A DNA stretch of 64,000 nt, taken from the NCBI GenBank assembly GCA_014239735.1, contig JAAZYI010000010.1, positions 62,001 to 126,000 on the forward strand. Reading direction: 5' to 3'. Below are positions 49,751-59,265 of this stretch, one piece after another. The first letter of the stretch is position 1. Each line of letters opens with the position of its first letter. Below the pieces are notes generated by a model. The model was not told where the DNA came from. It saw nothing but the letters and a program-made list of their open reading frames with translations, and ran no database searches. The position numbers and the translations under genes were made by a program. The stretch comes from Dehalococcoidia bacterium. Lineage in GTDB: Bacteria; Chloroflexota; Dehalococcoidia; Lucifugimonadales; Lucifugimonadaceae.

Positions 49751-50505
49751 TAATCTTCTCTTAAACTTTTACCTGTTAAATTAATAAAAACATCTTCAAG
49801 CGTAGCCTCTCTAATCTTTTTTGATGATTTGAATCCTGACTTTGTTAATTCATCAATTAAATTAGATGGAGAATTTATTTTGATTATTTTACCTTCATCG
49901 ATAATTGCTACTCGATCACATAATTCCTCAGCCTCTTCCATGTAATGAGTAGTTAAAACCACTGTCTTTCCTTCTTCTTGAAAAGACTTAATTAATTCCC
50001 ATAAATTTCTTCTAGCCTGAGGATCTAGGCCGGTAGTTGGTTCATCAAAGAACAATACTTTAGGGTTATTTACAAGAGCCACAGCTATAGATAATCTTTG
50101 TTTCTGTCCTCCAGACAAAGTTTTAAAATAAGAATCTTTCTTATTTAATAGACCAACCCTTTCTAGTATCTTATTAGGATCAACTGAGTATGAATAAAGA
50201 GTTGAAAATAATTCTACAATTTCTAATAAAGATAATTTCTCGAAGAAATTCACAGATTGAAGCTGTACACCAATTATTTTCTTTACTGATTTAGTATCTT
50301 TACTTACATCTAAATCATTAATGAAAGCTTCCCCTTCAGTAGATTTTATTAGACCTTCTAGGATTTCTACAGTGGTTGTTTTTCCTGCCCCATTAGGACC
50401 TAATAAACCAAAAACTTCACCTTCATTTACTTCAAAATCTATACCCCTCACGGCTTCAAATTTGTCATATTTTTTCTTTAAATTTCTTACTTGAATAATT
50501 GACAT
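49750..50505 (-). CDS. ABC exporter ATP-binding protein
   Basis: 251 residues. Walker A LLGPNGAGKTTTVEIL, the Q loop in IIGVQLQSVNFF, the signature LSGGQKQRLSIAVAL, Walker B VLFFDEPTTGLDPQ and the H loop LTTHYMEEAEEL are all intact. It matches the CcmA/DrrA class that serves ABC-2 permeases. It powers the permease encoded next (1-base overlap) and follows the MMPL gene by 38 bases. Confidence 0.92.
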   Translation of the reverse strand: MSIIQVRNLKKKYDKFEAVRGIDFEVNEGEVFGLLGPNGAGKTTTVEILEGLIKSTEGEAFINDLDVSKDTKSVKKIIGVQLQSVNFFEKLSLLEIVELFSTLYSYSVDPNKILERVGLLNKKDSYFKTLSGGQKQRLSIAVALVNNPKVLFFDEPTTGLDPQARRNLWELIKSFQEEGKTVVLTTHYMEEAEELCDRVAIIDEGKIIKINSPSNLIDELTKSGFKSSKKIREATLEDVFINLTGKSLRED

Positions 50506-50543
50506 AAATTAAAGTGTAGCGTGGTAATAATAATTTGTAACTT

Positions 50544-53294
50544 TTATTTTTTTGATATTAAGTATAGGAGAGACGGCAAAGTAACTAAGGAAGCTATTAA
50601 TGCAAGACATATCATTACTGCTGTTAATATTCCAAATGTAGAAAACAAAGGCATTGGAGCAAAGCCCATAATCAAGAATCCTAATGTGCTTGATATTGCT
50701 GACCCTAATAAAGCTAAACCGGTTCCATTTATTGAATTGTGTAAGGCACTTAATTTATCAGTTGCTGATTTTAACTCTTCTCTGAATCTCATAGTCATAT
50801 GAATCGCAAAATCAACCCCAACTCCTAAGGAAATAGCTCCAATAGTTGCAGTTACATAATTTAGGCTAAAATCAAATAAGTACATTATTCCATAAAGCCA
50901 AATTACAACTAATGCAATTGGAATTATTGTTGCTATGGCATATCTAAATGATCTAAGAGCTATTAGTATTATTAAAAATGATCCTATGAATGCGAATGGT
51001 ATAGACCTTCTCATTGAATTTGTGGTTGCGTTTAATTGGTCACTTCTGCTAAATGGAGATCCGGTAAGCCCTAATGTTACATTTTTTGGAAAATCAGTCT
51101 CTTCTATTAATTTATTTAGATCTTTTCTTACCTCAGCTACATCATCTTCTGTTCTTGTTCCACTTAGGAATATCATTAAGATCGAAGTAAAGTCGTTATC
51201 TTTATCTAGGTCGTACCAAAAATATCTCTGAAACCAAAGAGGGTCAAAAGAATACTCACCTTTAGATTCGATTCCATTATCGAATCCGTATTTAATTATT
51301 TCTTTTATCTGGTCAGATTCATCAGGAATATTATCATTATTTAAATCAGTAATTTTTACCCCAGATCTTCTAAATATTTCTTCTTTTAACGGTTCATTTT
51401 TTAAAACTAGAGAAGTGATTTTTGATATATTTAAAACGTCACTTTGATTTATTTCTCCATTCTCATTAAGACCGATAAAATTTATTTTAGAGAGATCTTT
51501 AATGAATTTGTTAAAAGTCATAATAAACTTTGGATCAGTAATTTCTCCTTCAAATATAAACTGTGCTGGCTCTCCTCGAACACCTGGATCATATTCTTCG
51601 AATTGATCAAGAGAGATCACAAAGTCTGATTCGTTATCAAAGAAATCTTTCACATCAAATTCTGACTTTAAATTTATCGCCCCATATCCAGCAATTATTG
51701 TAATTATTAAAGAAAGAGGCAGCACAATATAATATCTTTTTGAAATGCTTGTGAACACATTAGCAAATCTTTTTTCAAACTTTCTGTTTTCTTTATATGA
51801 CAGATCTTTATTAGCAATTTTTGATTTTCTATTAATTAAAATCGGCACAACTAAATTAATAATTAAAATAACAATTGCAGTTAGGAATCCGATCAATAGT
51901 CCTAAAAATTCATTTAGTATAGTTGAGCCTAAAATAACTACAAATATTATTCCAAAACCTATTGATACTGGAGTTGTTGTGAAGTTAATTACTCTTAAAA
52001 TATTTTCAAATCTTGTCATTTCGTTTTTTATTAAAGGAGTTACTTTTGAATAGGCAAGTGGAACTAACAATCCAAGTACTATATAAGAAAGTAATGTTGC
52101 TAATGTGGCAGCAACACCGAAATAAAAAACACTCTCTACTCCACCAAAGGCATTTGCAAGAAAAGCTGAGCTATCTGTAAGAAGGGCAAGAGTAAGCGCC
52201 CCCAAAACTCCTGATATTCCTACTATAAAATAATTTTTATGACCATTTGCCCTTTCTTCTTGCATTCGCCTTAATGCATGAATCGCAAAATCGACTCCAA
52301 AAGAAACCATGGCAATAGGAACAATCAGGTCAGTTATTAATCCTCCCTTAAAGCCTAAAACAAATGTCATCCCTTTTAGCCATATCATCAATGCAATTAG
52401 CCCCACTCCAACTAAGACCATAGCAACATAAGACCTAAGGAAAATTCCGCATACGGCTATAGCTGCAATTACAGTTAAAGTAATGAACTGTCCAGCAATA
52501 GTGCCTTGCTCCTCAGCTACCAAATTAACATCTATTGCTATCCCTAAAGCTGTATAAGAAGGATTGTTGTAATTCATAACTTCAACAATCCTTCTCCCAT
52601 ATCTTTCTTTGTCTATAGCTGTTTCATCTGCACCAAGCTCGATAGCAAAATTTCCTCCTCCAAGTTTTTCATTTTCAGACAATATATCTACGAATAGGGC
52701 AGGAGAGGTCCAGTAGTTTATTTCTTGACCTTTTATAGTTCTTATCTCACTTTTTGCACCTTTAGCTAATAGAAATTTTGGGTCTCCTACTACGCCTGAT
52801 TCAAATATTTGATGTAATGCTATCTTTACATCATCTTCACTAGCATCATTTAATCCATTAGGAAAATCAGGACTCATTTTTAAAGCGGAATCAACAATGT
52901 TTGCTATAGTGTAAACCCCTGTAAAAGTTGTGCTTGTTGATTCATCATAGCCATTCCAAAGATATGAATTTGGTTTTAATGATCCTACAGATAAAGATTG
53001 ATTGGAATCTAATTCAATTAATCTCTCTTGATTATTTAGAAGTTCATTCAGGCTCTGCTTATCAATCATATCTCCATCGTTAGCCTTCGTTATTACAGAA
53101 ACAAAATGCACAGATTCAACAAATTTCTCATTAATCCTCTGCTGAACTTTATAGGCTTCTTTTTTAGGGTCAAGAGAAGCATCTCCAGGATCTTTGAAAA
53201 TAAGAGGCATAAAGCAAATCATTAATGTTAATAAGCCAAATCCAGCTAATATTTTATTTGAATGCTGATCAATTTTATTTAAAAGTGTATACAT
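50544..53294 (-). CDS. MMPL/RND-superfamily transporter (HAE3-like)
   Basis: 916 residues in two halves, each with one N-terminal helix, an extracytoplasmic loop and a bundle of about five helices. GVDFAIHALRRMQEE in the first half and GVGVDFAIHMTMRFREE in the second are the conserved helix-4 Asp and following loop of this family. It is half the complexity of AcrB-type pumps and fits the HAE3/hopanoid- or lipid-exporter type. The second loop contains a calcium-site-like DLNNDNIPDESDQ (51311-51350) and DLDKDNDF, which suggest metal binding outside the membrane. It lies between leuS and the ABC pair. Confidence 0.85.
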   Translation of the reverse strand: MYTLLNKIDQHSNKILAGFGLLTLMICFMPLIFKDPGDASLDPKKEAYKVQQRINEKFVESVHFVSVITKANDGDMIDKQSLNELLNNQERLIELDSNQSLSVGSLKPNSYLWNGYDESTSTTFTGVYTIANIVDSALKMSPDFPNGLNDASEDDVKIALHQIFESGVVGDPKFLLAKGAKSEIRTIKGQEINYWTSPALFVDILSENEKLGGGNFAIELGADETAIDKERYGRRIVEVMNYNNPSYTALGIAIDVNLVAEEQGTIAGQFITLTVIAAIAVCGIFLRSYVAMVLVGVGLIALMIWLKGMTFVLGFKGGLITDLIVPIAMVSFGVDFAIHALRRMQEERANGHKNYFIVGISGVLGALTLALLTDSSAFLANAFGGVESVFYFGVAATLATLLSYIVLGLLVPLAYSKVTPLIKNEMTRFENILRVINFTTTPVSIGFGIIFVVILGSTILNEFLGLLIGFLTAIVILIINLVVPILINRKSKIANKDLSYKENRKFEKRFANVFTSISKRYYIVLPLSLIITIIAGYGAINLKSEFDVKDFFDNESDFVISLDQFEEYDPGVRGEPAQFIFEGEITDPKFIMTFNKFIKDLSKINFIGLNENGEINQSDVLNISKITSLVLKNEPLKEEIFRRSGVKITDLNNDNIPDESDQIKEIIKYGFDNGIESKGEYSFDPLWFQRYFWYDLDKDNDFTSILMIFLSGTRTEDDVAEVRKDLNKLIEETDFPKNVTLGLTGSPFSRSDQLNATTNSMRRSIPFAFIGSFLIILIALRSFRYAIATIIPIALVVIWLYGIMYLFDFSLNYVTATIGAISLGVGVDFAIHMTMRFREELKSATDKLSALHNSINGTGLALLGSAISSTLGFLIMGFAPMPLFSTFGILTAVMICLALIASLVTLPSLLYLISKK

Positions 53295-53352
53295 GATTAT
53301 ATTTTGATTTAAAATATATATATTTGTGTTTCAGGGATGTTAAAAAATATAA

Positions 53353-55812
53353 TTATTTTATTACTAAATTAACAAGTTTATTTTTCACATAAATTTTTCT
53401 AATTATTTCTTTCCCTTCAAGGTGCTGACTAATCTTTTCAGAATTCTCTGCCATACGAATTATTTCTTCTTCAGATTTTTCACCTTCCATATCAAATTGA
53501 TCCCTCATTTTTCCATTTATTTGAATTACTATTGTCCTCACTTCAGAACTTACAAGACTCTCGTCCCATTCAGGATATTTTTCATTATGAATACTGAATG
53601 ATTCTCCTTTCATCTCCCATAATTCCTCTGTAATATGTGGTGCCATTGGAGATAAAAGTCTAATTAATATTTTTGTGGATTTCTCCCAAATATCTTTTTT
53701 ACATCCAGCATCCCAAAATTTACTTAATTGATTTGTAAATTCCATTAATGCAGAAATTGAAGTGTTAAATTTAAACTTATCTAGATCATCATGAACTTTC
53801 TTAATTGTATAATTGATTAACCTTTCAATTTCGTTATTATTTTCAGGACTTTCATTTATTTCTGATGAATTTCTTGTGCATAAGTCCCAGACTCTATTTA
53901 ACCATCTTGTAATTCCATTAAATGCATCATCATTCCAGTCACCTCCTTGATCCCATGGACCCAAAAACATTAAATATAGTCTTACTGCATCTGCTCCATA
54001 TTCTTCGACCAATGGATCCGGGGCTAGAGGATTTGCTCTCTTGGAAATTTTTTGATGATTCTTTAAAAGCACCCCTTGATTAAACAAGTTTTGATATGGC
54101 TCGTCAAAATCAATGAAATCTAAATCTCTTAAAACCTTATTAAAAAATCTTGAATATAATAGATGCATTACTGCATGCTCTGCTCCACCAGTGTATTGGT
54201 GTACTGGCAGCCAGTCTGAAATAATTTTTGAAGAAAAGGGCTTATTATTTTCGGGGTCAGATGCAAATCTTAAATGATACCAAGAAGAGTCTACAAAAGT
54301 ATCCATTGTGTCAGTCTCTCTTCTTAATTTTCCGTGTTCAGGGTGATCAAACCATAGAAATTCCTCATCAAGAGTCAAAGGTGATTGCCCTGTCGGCATA
54401 AATTCTTTTGCATCAGGAAGAATCACAGGCAGATCTTTTTCGGAAACAGGAATTATATTATTTTTATCATCATAAAATACAGGGATTGGAGTGCCCCAAT
54501 ATCTTTGCCTTGAAATTAGCCAGTCCCTTAAATGATATGTCACGGTGCCATTGCCAATATTTTTTTCTTCCATAAATTTTGTGATATCTTTGAGGGCTTG
54601 ATCGCTATTCACTCCGCTGAATTGCTGGGAGTTTATTAAAATCCCTTTTGATACTTCGGCTTGATTAATTTCAGATTCTTCTCTGCCATCTTTGGTAATA
54701 ACAACGTTTATTGGAAGATCATATTTTTTTGCAAATTCAAAATCTCTTTGGTCATGTGCAGGGACGCCCATGACTGCTCCAGTTCCATATGTTCCTAGAA
54801 CATAATCGCCAACGAAAATGGGCACTTTGTCTCCATTCATAGGGTTTATTGCATATCCACCTGTGAATTCACCAGTTTTCTCTCTTTCTGTTGAAGTTCT
54901 TTCAATTTCTGATGACTTTGTTGATTTGGATATATAGGTTTCTACATTTTTTTTAAATGAATTTTCAGTTACCTCATCAATTAAGGGATGTTCTGGTGCA
55001 AGAACAATAAATGTGACGCCATAAATAGTATCCACTCTAGTAGTAAATGTGGATATATTATTTTTTGATGAAGTTAAATTGAATTTAACGGTAGTTCCTA
55101 ATGATTTTCCAATCCAATTCCTTTGCATCTGTTTTATTTTTTCTGGCCAACCTAAATCGTCCATTTCCAAAAGCTCTTCCGCGTAATCTGTAATTTTGAA
55201 ATACCATTGAGGCATCATTTTTCTCACAACTTCCGCACCTGACCTTTCAGATTTTCCATCTACCACTTGCTCATTTGCTAAAGTAGTTTGATCTATTGGA
55301 TCCCACCAAACGGCACCATTTTTTCTATAAGCTATTCCTTTTTCGAACATTTTTAAGAAAAAATATTGATTCCATTTGTAGTATTTAGGCTCGCAGGTAA
55401 CCAACTCTCTACTCCAGTCATATGAGTTGCCCATTAACCTGAACTGCCTCCTCATATTATCTATATTTTCAAAAGTCCATTTCATAGGATTTATGTTTCT
55501 AGATATTGCTGCATTCTCTGCTGGCAATCCAAAGGCATCAAAGCCTTGAGTATGCAAAACATTAAGCCCCTTCATTCTCTTAAATCTAGAATAAGCATCT
55601 GCAGGAGTGAAAGCATACCAATGGCCAATATGGAGATCTCCCGAAGGATAAGGAAACATTGTTAATGAAAAGAAATTATCTTTTTCGTCTTCACTAAAGT
55701 TAGTTTTATAAATATCTCCTTCATTCCATTTCTTTTGCCACTTAGGCTCAATAACTGAAGGGTTATAAGGGATAAATTCTGAACCTCTTTTTGTTTTTTT
55801 ATAGTTACTCAT
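53353..55812 (-). CDS. leuS: Leucyl-tRNA synthetase
   Basis: 819 residues, full length. The HIGH motif is PSGDLHIGHWYA near residue 55, CP1 editing has TTRVDTIYGVTF and VMGVPAHDQRDF (Asp for hydrolysis), then GGAEHAVMHLLYSRF and the C-terminal anticodon domain with the last domain ending in KIYVKNKLVNLVI. The KMSKS loop is altered: it reads KISKR (54037-54051), with the flanks LLKNHQ and PDPLVEEYGADAVRL as usual. It starts on the last base of the enolase-superfamily gene (1-base overlap). Confidence 0.95.
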   Translation of the reverse strand: MSNYKKTKRGSEFIPYNPSVIEPKWQKKWNEGDIYKTNFSEDEKDNFFSLTMFPYPSGDLHIGHWYAFTPADAYSRFKRMKGLNVLHTQGFDAFGLPAENAAISRNINPMKWTFENIDNMRRQFRLMGNSYDWSRELVTCEPKYYKWNQYFFLKMFEKGIAYRKNGAVWWDPIDQTTLANEQVVDGKSERSGAEVVRKMMPQWYFKITDYAEELLEMDDLGWPEKIKQMQRNWIGKSLGTTVKFNLTSSKNNISTFTTRVDTIYGVTFIVLAPEHPLIDEVTENSFKKNVETYISKSTKSSEIERTSTEREKTGEFTGGYAINPMNGDKVPIFVGDYVLGTYGTGAVMGVPAHDQRDFEFAKKYDLPINVVITKDGREESEINQAEVSKGILINSQQFSGVNSDQALKDITKFMEEKNIGNGTVTYHLRDWLISRQRYWGTPIPVFYDDKNNIIPVSEKDLPVILPDAKEFMPTGQSPLTLDEEFLWFDHPEHGKLRRETDTMDTFVDSSWYHLRFASDPENNKPFSSKIISDWLPVHQYTGGAEHAVMHLLYSRFFNKVLRDLDFIDFDEPYQNLFNQGVLLKNHQKISKRANPLAPDPLVEEYGADAVRLYLMFLGPWDQGGDWNDDAFNGITRWLNRVWDLCTRNSSEINESPENNNEIERLINYTIKKVHDDLDKFKFNTSISALMEFTNQLSKFWDAGCKKDIWEKSTKILIRLLSPMAPHITEELWEMKGESFSIHNEKYPEWDESLVSSEVRTIVIQINGKMRDQFDMEGEKSEEEIIRMAENSEKISQHLEGKEIIRKIYVKNKLVNLVIK

Positions 55813-57110
55813 TAAGGTTTTACTACACTACCATCTGCTCTTCTAACAGTATCCCATGCTCCACCAAATTCTCTTTCTATAAAAGGAAATTTAGCTGCTA
55901 GATCTTCATCTATATCTATGCCTAAACCAGGTTTTCCGTTAGACCACATCATCCCATCTTTAAGTGTTGGGCAGCCCGGAAAAACTTTTTTTGTATTTTC
56001 ACCAAATAATGCTGCTTCTTGAATTCCAAAATTTTGACAATTTAAATTTAAAGCTAAGTTAGCAGCATGACCCACTGGAGAAGTATCTCCTGGTCCGTGC
56101 CAAGCAGTTTTCACTCCCATAAGTTCTCCAAATGCAGCAATTTTCCTTGCAGGAGTAATTCCGCCAATATCAGATATATGAATTCTTATAAAATCTATTA
56201 GTTTATTCTTTATCATTGGGTTAACATCGCTTGGAGAACTGTATAATTCTCCCATGGCTATAGGTGTAGAGCATTGATTTCTTACCATTTCAAAATAATG
56301 CTGATCTTCTGGGCTAAATAAATCTTCCAGAAAAAATAGCCTAAATTTTTCTACTTGTTTGGCAAACCATACTCCTTGTATAGGACTTATTCTTTCGTGA
56401 ACATCATGTAATATTTCTACTCCATAACCAAATCTATCTCTAATATACTCAAATAATGAAATTGCTGAATTCATATATGGCACAGGCTCAAATACCCCGC
56501 CAGGGTGAGCATAATTTTTCTGGGGATTATAATCAGTCAGCCAGCTTGTTATAGCTATGGGCCCCTTAGAAACATCTTTGTTATTTGCAGTGCTAGTTCC
56601 GGTTTTAGCGCTTTTATTTCCATAAGTTGCGTAACCCGGCGTTGCTACTTGGACTCTAATATGATGGAATCCTTGATCCATAAAACTTTCCATCTTATCG
56701 CCAACTTCTTCATTACTGTCTCCAGAGGAATGAACATATACTGGCGCTGCTTCGCGGGATCTTCCTCCAAGAAGGTCATATACAGGCATGTTTGCCATTT
56801 TTCCTTTTATATCCCAAAGGGCTTGATCTATTCCAGATAAAGCATTGTTTAGCACAGGTCCATTTCTCCAATAAGATGAAACATATGAAGATGCCCAAAT
56901 ATCTTCAATATCTTTTACAGATTTTCCTTTTAGGAATGGAGCCAAATAATCTTCAATTGCTGCCTTAACAGGTGTCGGCCTTTGGGTAAATGTTGCACAT
57001 CCGACACCGTAAAGTCCGGACTGATCTGTTTCAATTTTTACAATTACAAGCCTGATGCCATCAGGTTCTGTAAAAATTACTTTTACATTTTTGATTTTTG
57101 GATTGCTCAT
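55812..57110 (-). CDS. Enolase-superfamily sugar-acid dehydratase, ManD/RspA-like
   Basis: 432 residues, near the 400-420 of D-mannonate dehydratase-type proteins. Metal ligands are seen in order: Asp and the His two on in LHDVHERI, Glu in FFLEDLFSPED and Glu in IAMGELYSS. VYVHSSGDSNEEV, the GFHHIRVQV region and TAWHGPGDTSPVGHAANLALN are typical of the ManD branch. It dehydrates a sugar acid to a 2-keto-3-deoxy acid; mannonate and gluconate are the usual candidates, and many ManD-like proteins are slow or inactive with them. The aldolase two genes upstream could take the product. It overlaps both neighbours by a base. Confidence 0.85.
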   Translation of the reverse strand: MSNPKIKNVKVIFTEPDGIRLVIVKIETDQSGLYGVGCATFTQRPTPVKAAIEDYLAPFLKGKSVKDIEDIWASSYVSSYWRNGPVLNNALSGIDQALWDIKGKMANMPVYDLLGGRSREAAPVYVHSSGDSNEEVGDKMESFMDQGFHHIRVQVATPGYATYGNKSAKTGTSTANNKDVSKGPIAITSWLTDYNPQKNYAHPGGVFEPVPYMNSAISLFEYIRDRFGYGVEILHDVHERISPIQGVWFAKQVEKFRLFFLEDLFSPEDQHYFEMVRNQCSTPIAMGELYSSPSDVNPMIKNKLIDFIRIHISDIGGITPARKIAAFGELMGVKTAWHGPGDTSPVGHAANLALNLNCQNFGIQEAALFGENTKKVFPGCPTLKDGMMWSNGKPGLGIDIDEDLAAKFPFIEREFGGAWDTVRRADGSVVKP

Positions 57111-57655
57111 TATTTTACCAACCTTATGATTTTTATTAATTTTACTTCGAAAATAAGAGTAGAATTTTCAGGAATTACTCCAGGAATACCATCTTTTCCA
57201 TAAGCGAGATTAGAACCAATTTGAAGCCTTCTAGTTCCCCCTTCTTTCATGCCAGTAATACCTAAATCCCAACCTTTAATTACCTGCCCTTGCCCAATTC
57301 TGAATTTAGCTGTAGAACCTCTTGGATAAGTGCTATCAAAGACGCATCCATCTGATAGCCATCCGGTATAGTGAACCTCTACTTTATCATTAGGAATTAC
57401 TTCCATGTCACCTTGGCCCTCTTCAATGTCTAGGAAATCTAAATTTTTCTGCAAATTAATATAATTTACAGAATTGTTATCTCCAAATTGTGGTGCGTCA
57501 GATGGATACATTTCGTTTTTACATTCTACAGGAATTGCAGTGGGTGTTATAACTTTTATAACAGTATCTTCAGGAACCTGACCTCCAGACCTACAAGCAA
57601 AAGTAGCAAAAGTAATAATTGAAGTAAATATAATGATCTTTATTATATTTTTCAT
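57110..57655 (-). CDS. FKBP-type peptidyl-prolyl isomerase, likely lipoprotein
   Basis: 181 residues. The first 20 residues are hydrophobic with Cys21 in a TFAC site, a weak but plausible lipobox, so it is likely anchored outside the membrane. The FKBP domain spans about 90-180: VEVHYTGWLSDGCVFDSTYP, GQVIKGWDLGITGMKEGGTR, AYGKDGIPGVIPENSTLIFE. It speeds proline isomerisation in exported proteins. A long polar linker (20-80) precedes it. Its start overlaps the aldolase stop by 4 bases and its stop shares a base with the ManD-like start. Confidence 0.88.
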   Translation of the reverse strand: MKNIIKIIIFTSIITFATFACRSGGQVPEDTVIKVITPTAIPVECKNEMYPSDAPQFGDNNSVNYINLQKNLDFLDIEEGQGDMEVIPNDKVEVHYTGWLSDGCVFDSTYPRGSTAKFRIGQGQVIKGWDLGITGMKEGGTRRLQIGSNLAYGKDGIPGVIPENSTLIFEVKLIKIIRLVK

Positions 57656-58404
57656 TTAGAATTTATTATTTTTGAAGCCTCATTTATACCGTCATTTAAA
57701 AAAGGGCCGATATTCACACATATACAATTTACTCCCATATTCAAATAATGATCAAGCTTTGGCACAGTTGTAAGTGCCCCAGCATTTTTTCCAGACCCTA
57801 CAATCCTTTTTAAAGTGTCATCAATAGTATCTTGAACTTTCTGATCATCAGTTCTTCCTATGTAACCCATGGTTGCTGCAAGATCATTAGGTGCCACAAA
57901 GAAAACATCAATATCCTCTACCTCTAATATTTCATCTAAATTATTTACCGCTATTATATCTTCAATTAGAACTATCAGCATTGATTCTTGATTTGCTTTC
58001 AAGAAGTAATCTTTAACTCCATAGCCTTGCCTGCTCGTAGCCATTCCTCTATTGCCTATAGGTGCAAATTTAGCCGCATCTACAACATTTTTTGCCTCTT
58101 CAGCTGTATTTACGTGAGGGACACATATGCTTTGACTTCCTCTATCCAGGGTTCTGTAAATCACTCCCGTTTCATTCTGATGTACTCTAGTTATAGAAGT
58201 TTTATCCCATAAATCGCATGCTCTAGTTAAATCTGATATGTCTGCAAAATCTACGTCCCCATGCTCAGCTTCTAGCCATATTCCGTCAAAATCTAAAGGA
58301 CCTAGCTGGTCTATTTGATCTGCATTAGCTACACCCATCAGAGTTAAAGTTGGTTGTCCTTTAGCTAATTTATGTTTTATTATATTTTTTCTTAGTTCAA
58401 CCAT
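57652..58404 (-). CDS. HpcH/HpaI-family aldolase
   Basis: 250 residues, full length for this family of class II aldolases. The segments FDGIWLEAEHGDVDF, ITRVHQNETG, SICVPHVNTAEEAK, VLIEDIIAVNNLDEI (metal-ligand Glu) and FVAPNDLAATMGYIG (metal-ligand Asp) are in the usual order. It would split a 2-keto-3-deoxy acid or related 4-hydroxy-2-oxo acid to pyruvate and an aldehyde. It starts a long minus-strand run that ends with the MerR-type gene. Compared with the aldolase at 1-396 the C terminus differs, so the two are paralogs, not a recent copy. Confidence 0.9.
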   Translation of the reverse strand: MVELRKNIIKHKLAKGQPTLTLMGVANADQIDQLGPLDFDGIWLEAEHGDVDFADISDLTRACDLWDKTSITRVHQNETGVIYRTLDRGSQSICVPHVNTAEEAKNVVDAAKFAPIGNRGMATSRQGYGVKDYFLKANQESMLIVLIEDIIAVNNLDEILEVEDIDVFFVAPNDLAATMGYIGRTDDQKVQDTIDDTLKRIVGSGKNAGALTTVPKLDHYLNMGVNCICVNIGPFLNDGINEASKIINSK

Positions 58405-58470
58405 TTGCTTTCCTCTCGGTTTCTTAATATAAGTTATAAAATAAACTTTAGAAACAGTTTAATTGTGATT

Positions 58471-59265
58471 ATGAATGATTTCAAAAATAAAACTTTAACC
58501 ATTGCAGGATCTGACTCAGGGGCTGGTGCAGGAATTCAGGCTGACCTGAAAACTTTTTCTTCTCTGGGCGTATATGGAGCAACTGTAATTACTGCTGTAA
58601 CAGCTCAAAATACGATTGGTGTTCAAGGATTTAGAATGATGTCAGGAGATTTTGTTGCAGAGCAAATTAATTCTGTCATGTCAGATATTAAGCCCAGATC
58701 TATAAAAACTGGAATGCTGGGCAATTCTGAAATAATTCACGCTGTTTGTAGTGCATTAGAAAATAATAATTACGAAAATTTAATTGTCGATCCTGTTATG
58801 GTGGCTGAAAGCGGAGATTCACTAATTGATGAGTCAGCAATAGCATCTTACATTAATAAACTATTTCCATTAGCTACACTGGTGACCCCTAATATTCATG
58901 AAGCTCAAAAAATTTCAAAGACTAAAATTAATTCTGAAGATTCTTTGATTAAATCAGGCAAATTAATTTTAGAAATGGGAGCAAAAAGGGTATTAATAAA
59001 AGGCGGTCATTGGAAAGAGGATATAGCAGAAGATTTTTTATTTTCAGATAATAAGATAGTTAAGTTTTCAGAAGCTAGGATTAATACAATAAATACTCAT
59101 GGAACTGGATGTACTCTATCAGCAGCAATTACAGCTTTTCTTTCAAAAGGAGATTCTATGGAGTTTGCAATTAGGAAAGCAAAGGAATACATAACTGATG
59201 GTTTAAAATATTCATATTCAATTGGTCATGGCAGTAGCCCTGTAAATCATTTTTATAAAAAATGA
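58471..59265 (+). CDS. thiD: Hydroxymethylpyrimidine (phosphate) kinase
   Basis: 264 residues from the ATG at 58471. It phosphorylates HMP and HMP-P in thiamine synthesis. TIAGSDSGAGAGIQADLKTF at the N terminus, VTAVTAQNTIGVQG, KTGMLGN, VDPVMVAESGD, TPNIHEAQ, IKGGHW and the anion hole NTHGTGCTLSAA are the family blocks. The frame is open up to 58405, but the extra residues have no homologous look and begin with a TTG directly at the start of the divergent aldolase gene. It overlaps the esterase gene by 4 bases. Confidence 0.93.
   Translation: MNDFKNKTLTIAGSDSGAGAGIQADLKTFSSLGVYGATVITAVTAQNTIGVQGFRMMSGDFVAEQINSVMSDIKPRSIKTGMLGNSEIIHAVCSALENNNYENLIVDPVMVAESGDSLIDESAIASYINKLFPLATLVTPNIHEAQKISKTKINSEDSLIKSGKLILEMGAKRVLIKGGHWKEDIAEDFLFSDNKIVKFSEARINTINTHGTGCTLSAAITAFLSKGDSMEFAIRKAKEYITDGLKYSYSIGHGSSPVNHFYKK

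Noticed and set aside
58405..58470. Upstream TTG start for thiD
   Set aside because: The extra 22 residues do not look like ThiD, begin at the edge of the divergent start codon, and the ATG at 58471 directly precedes the conserved TIAGSD segment.
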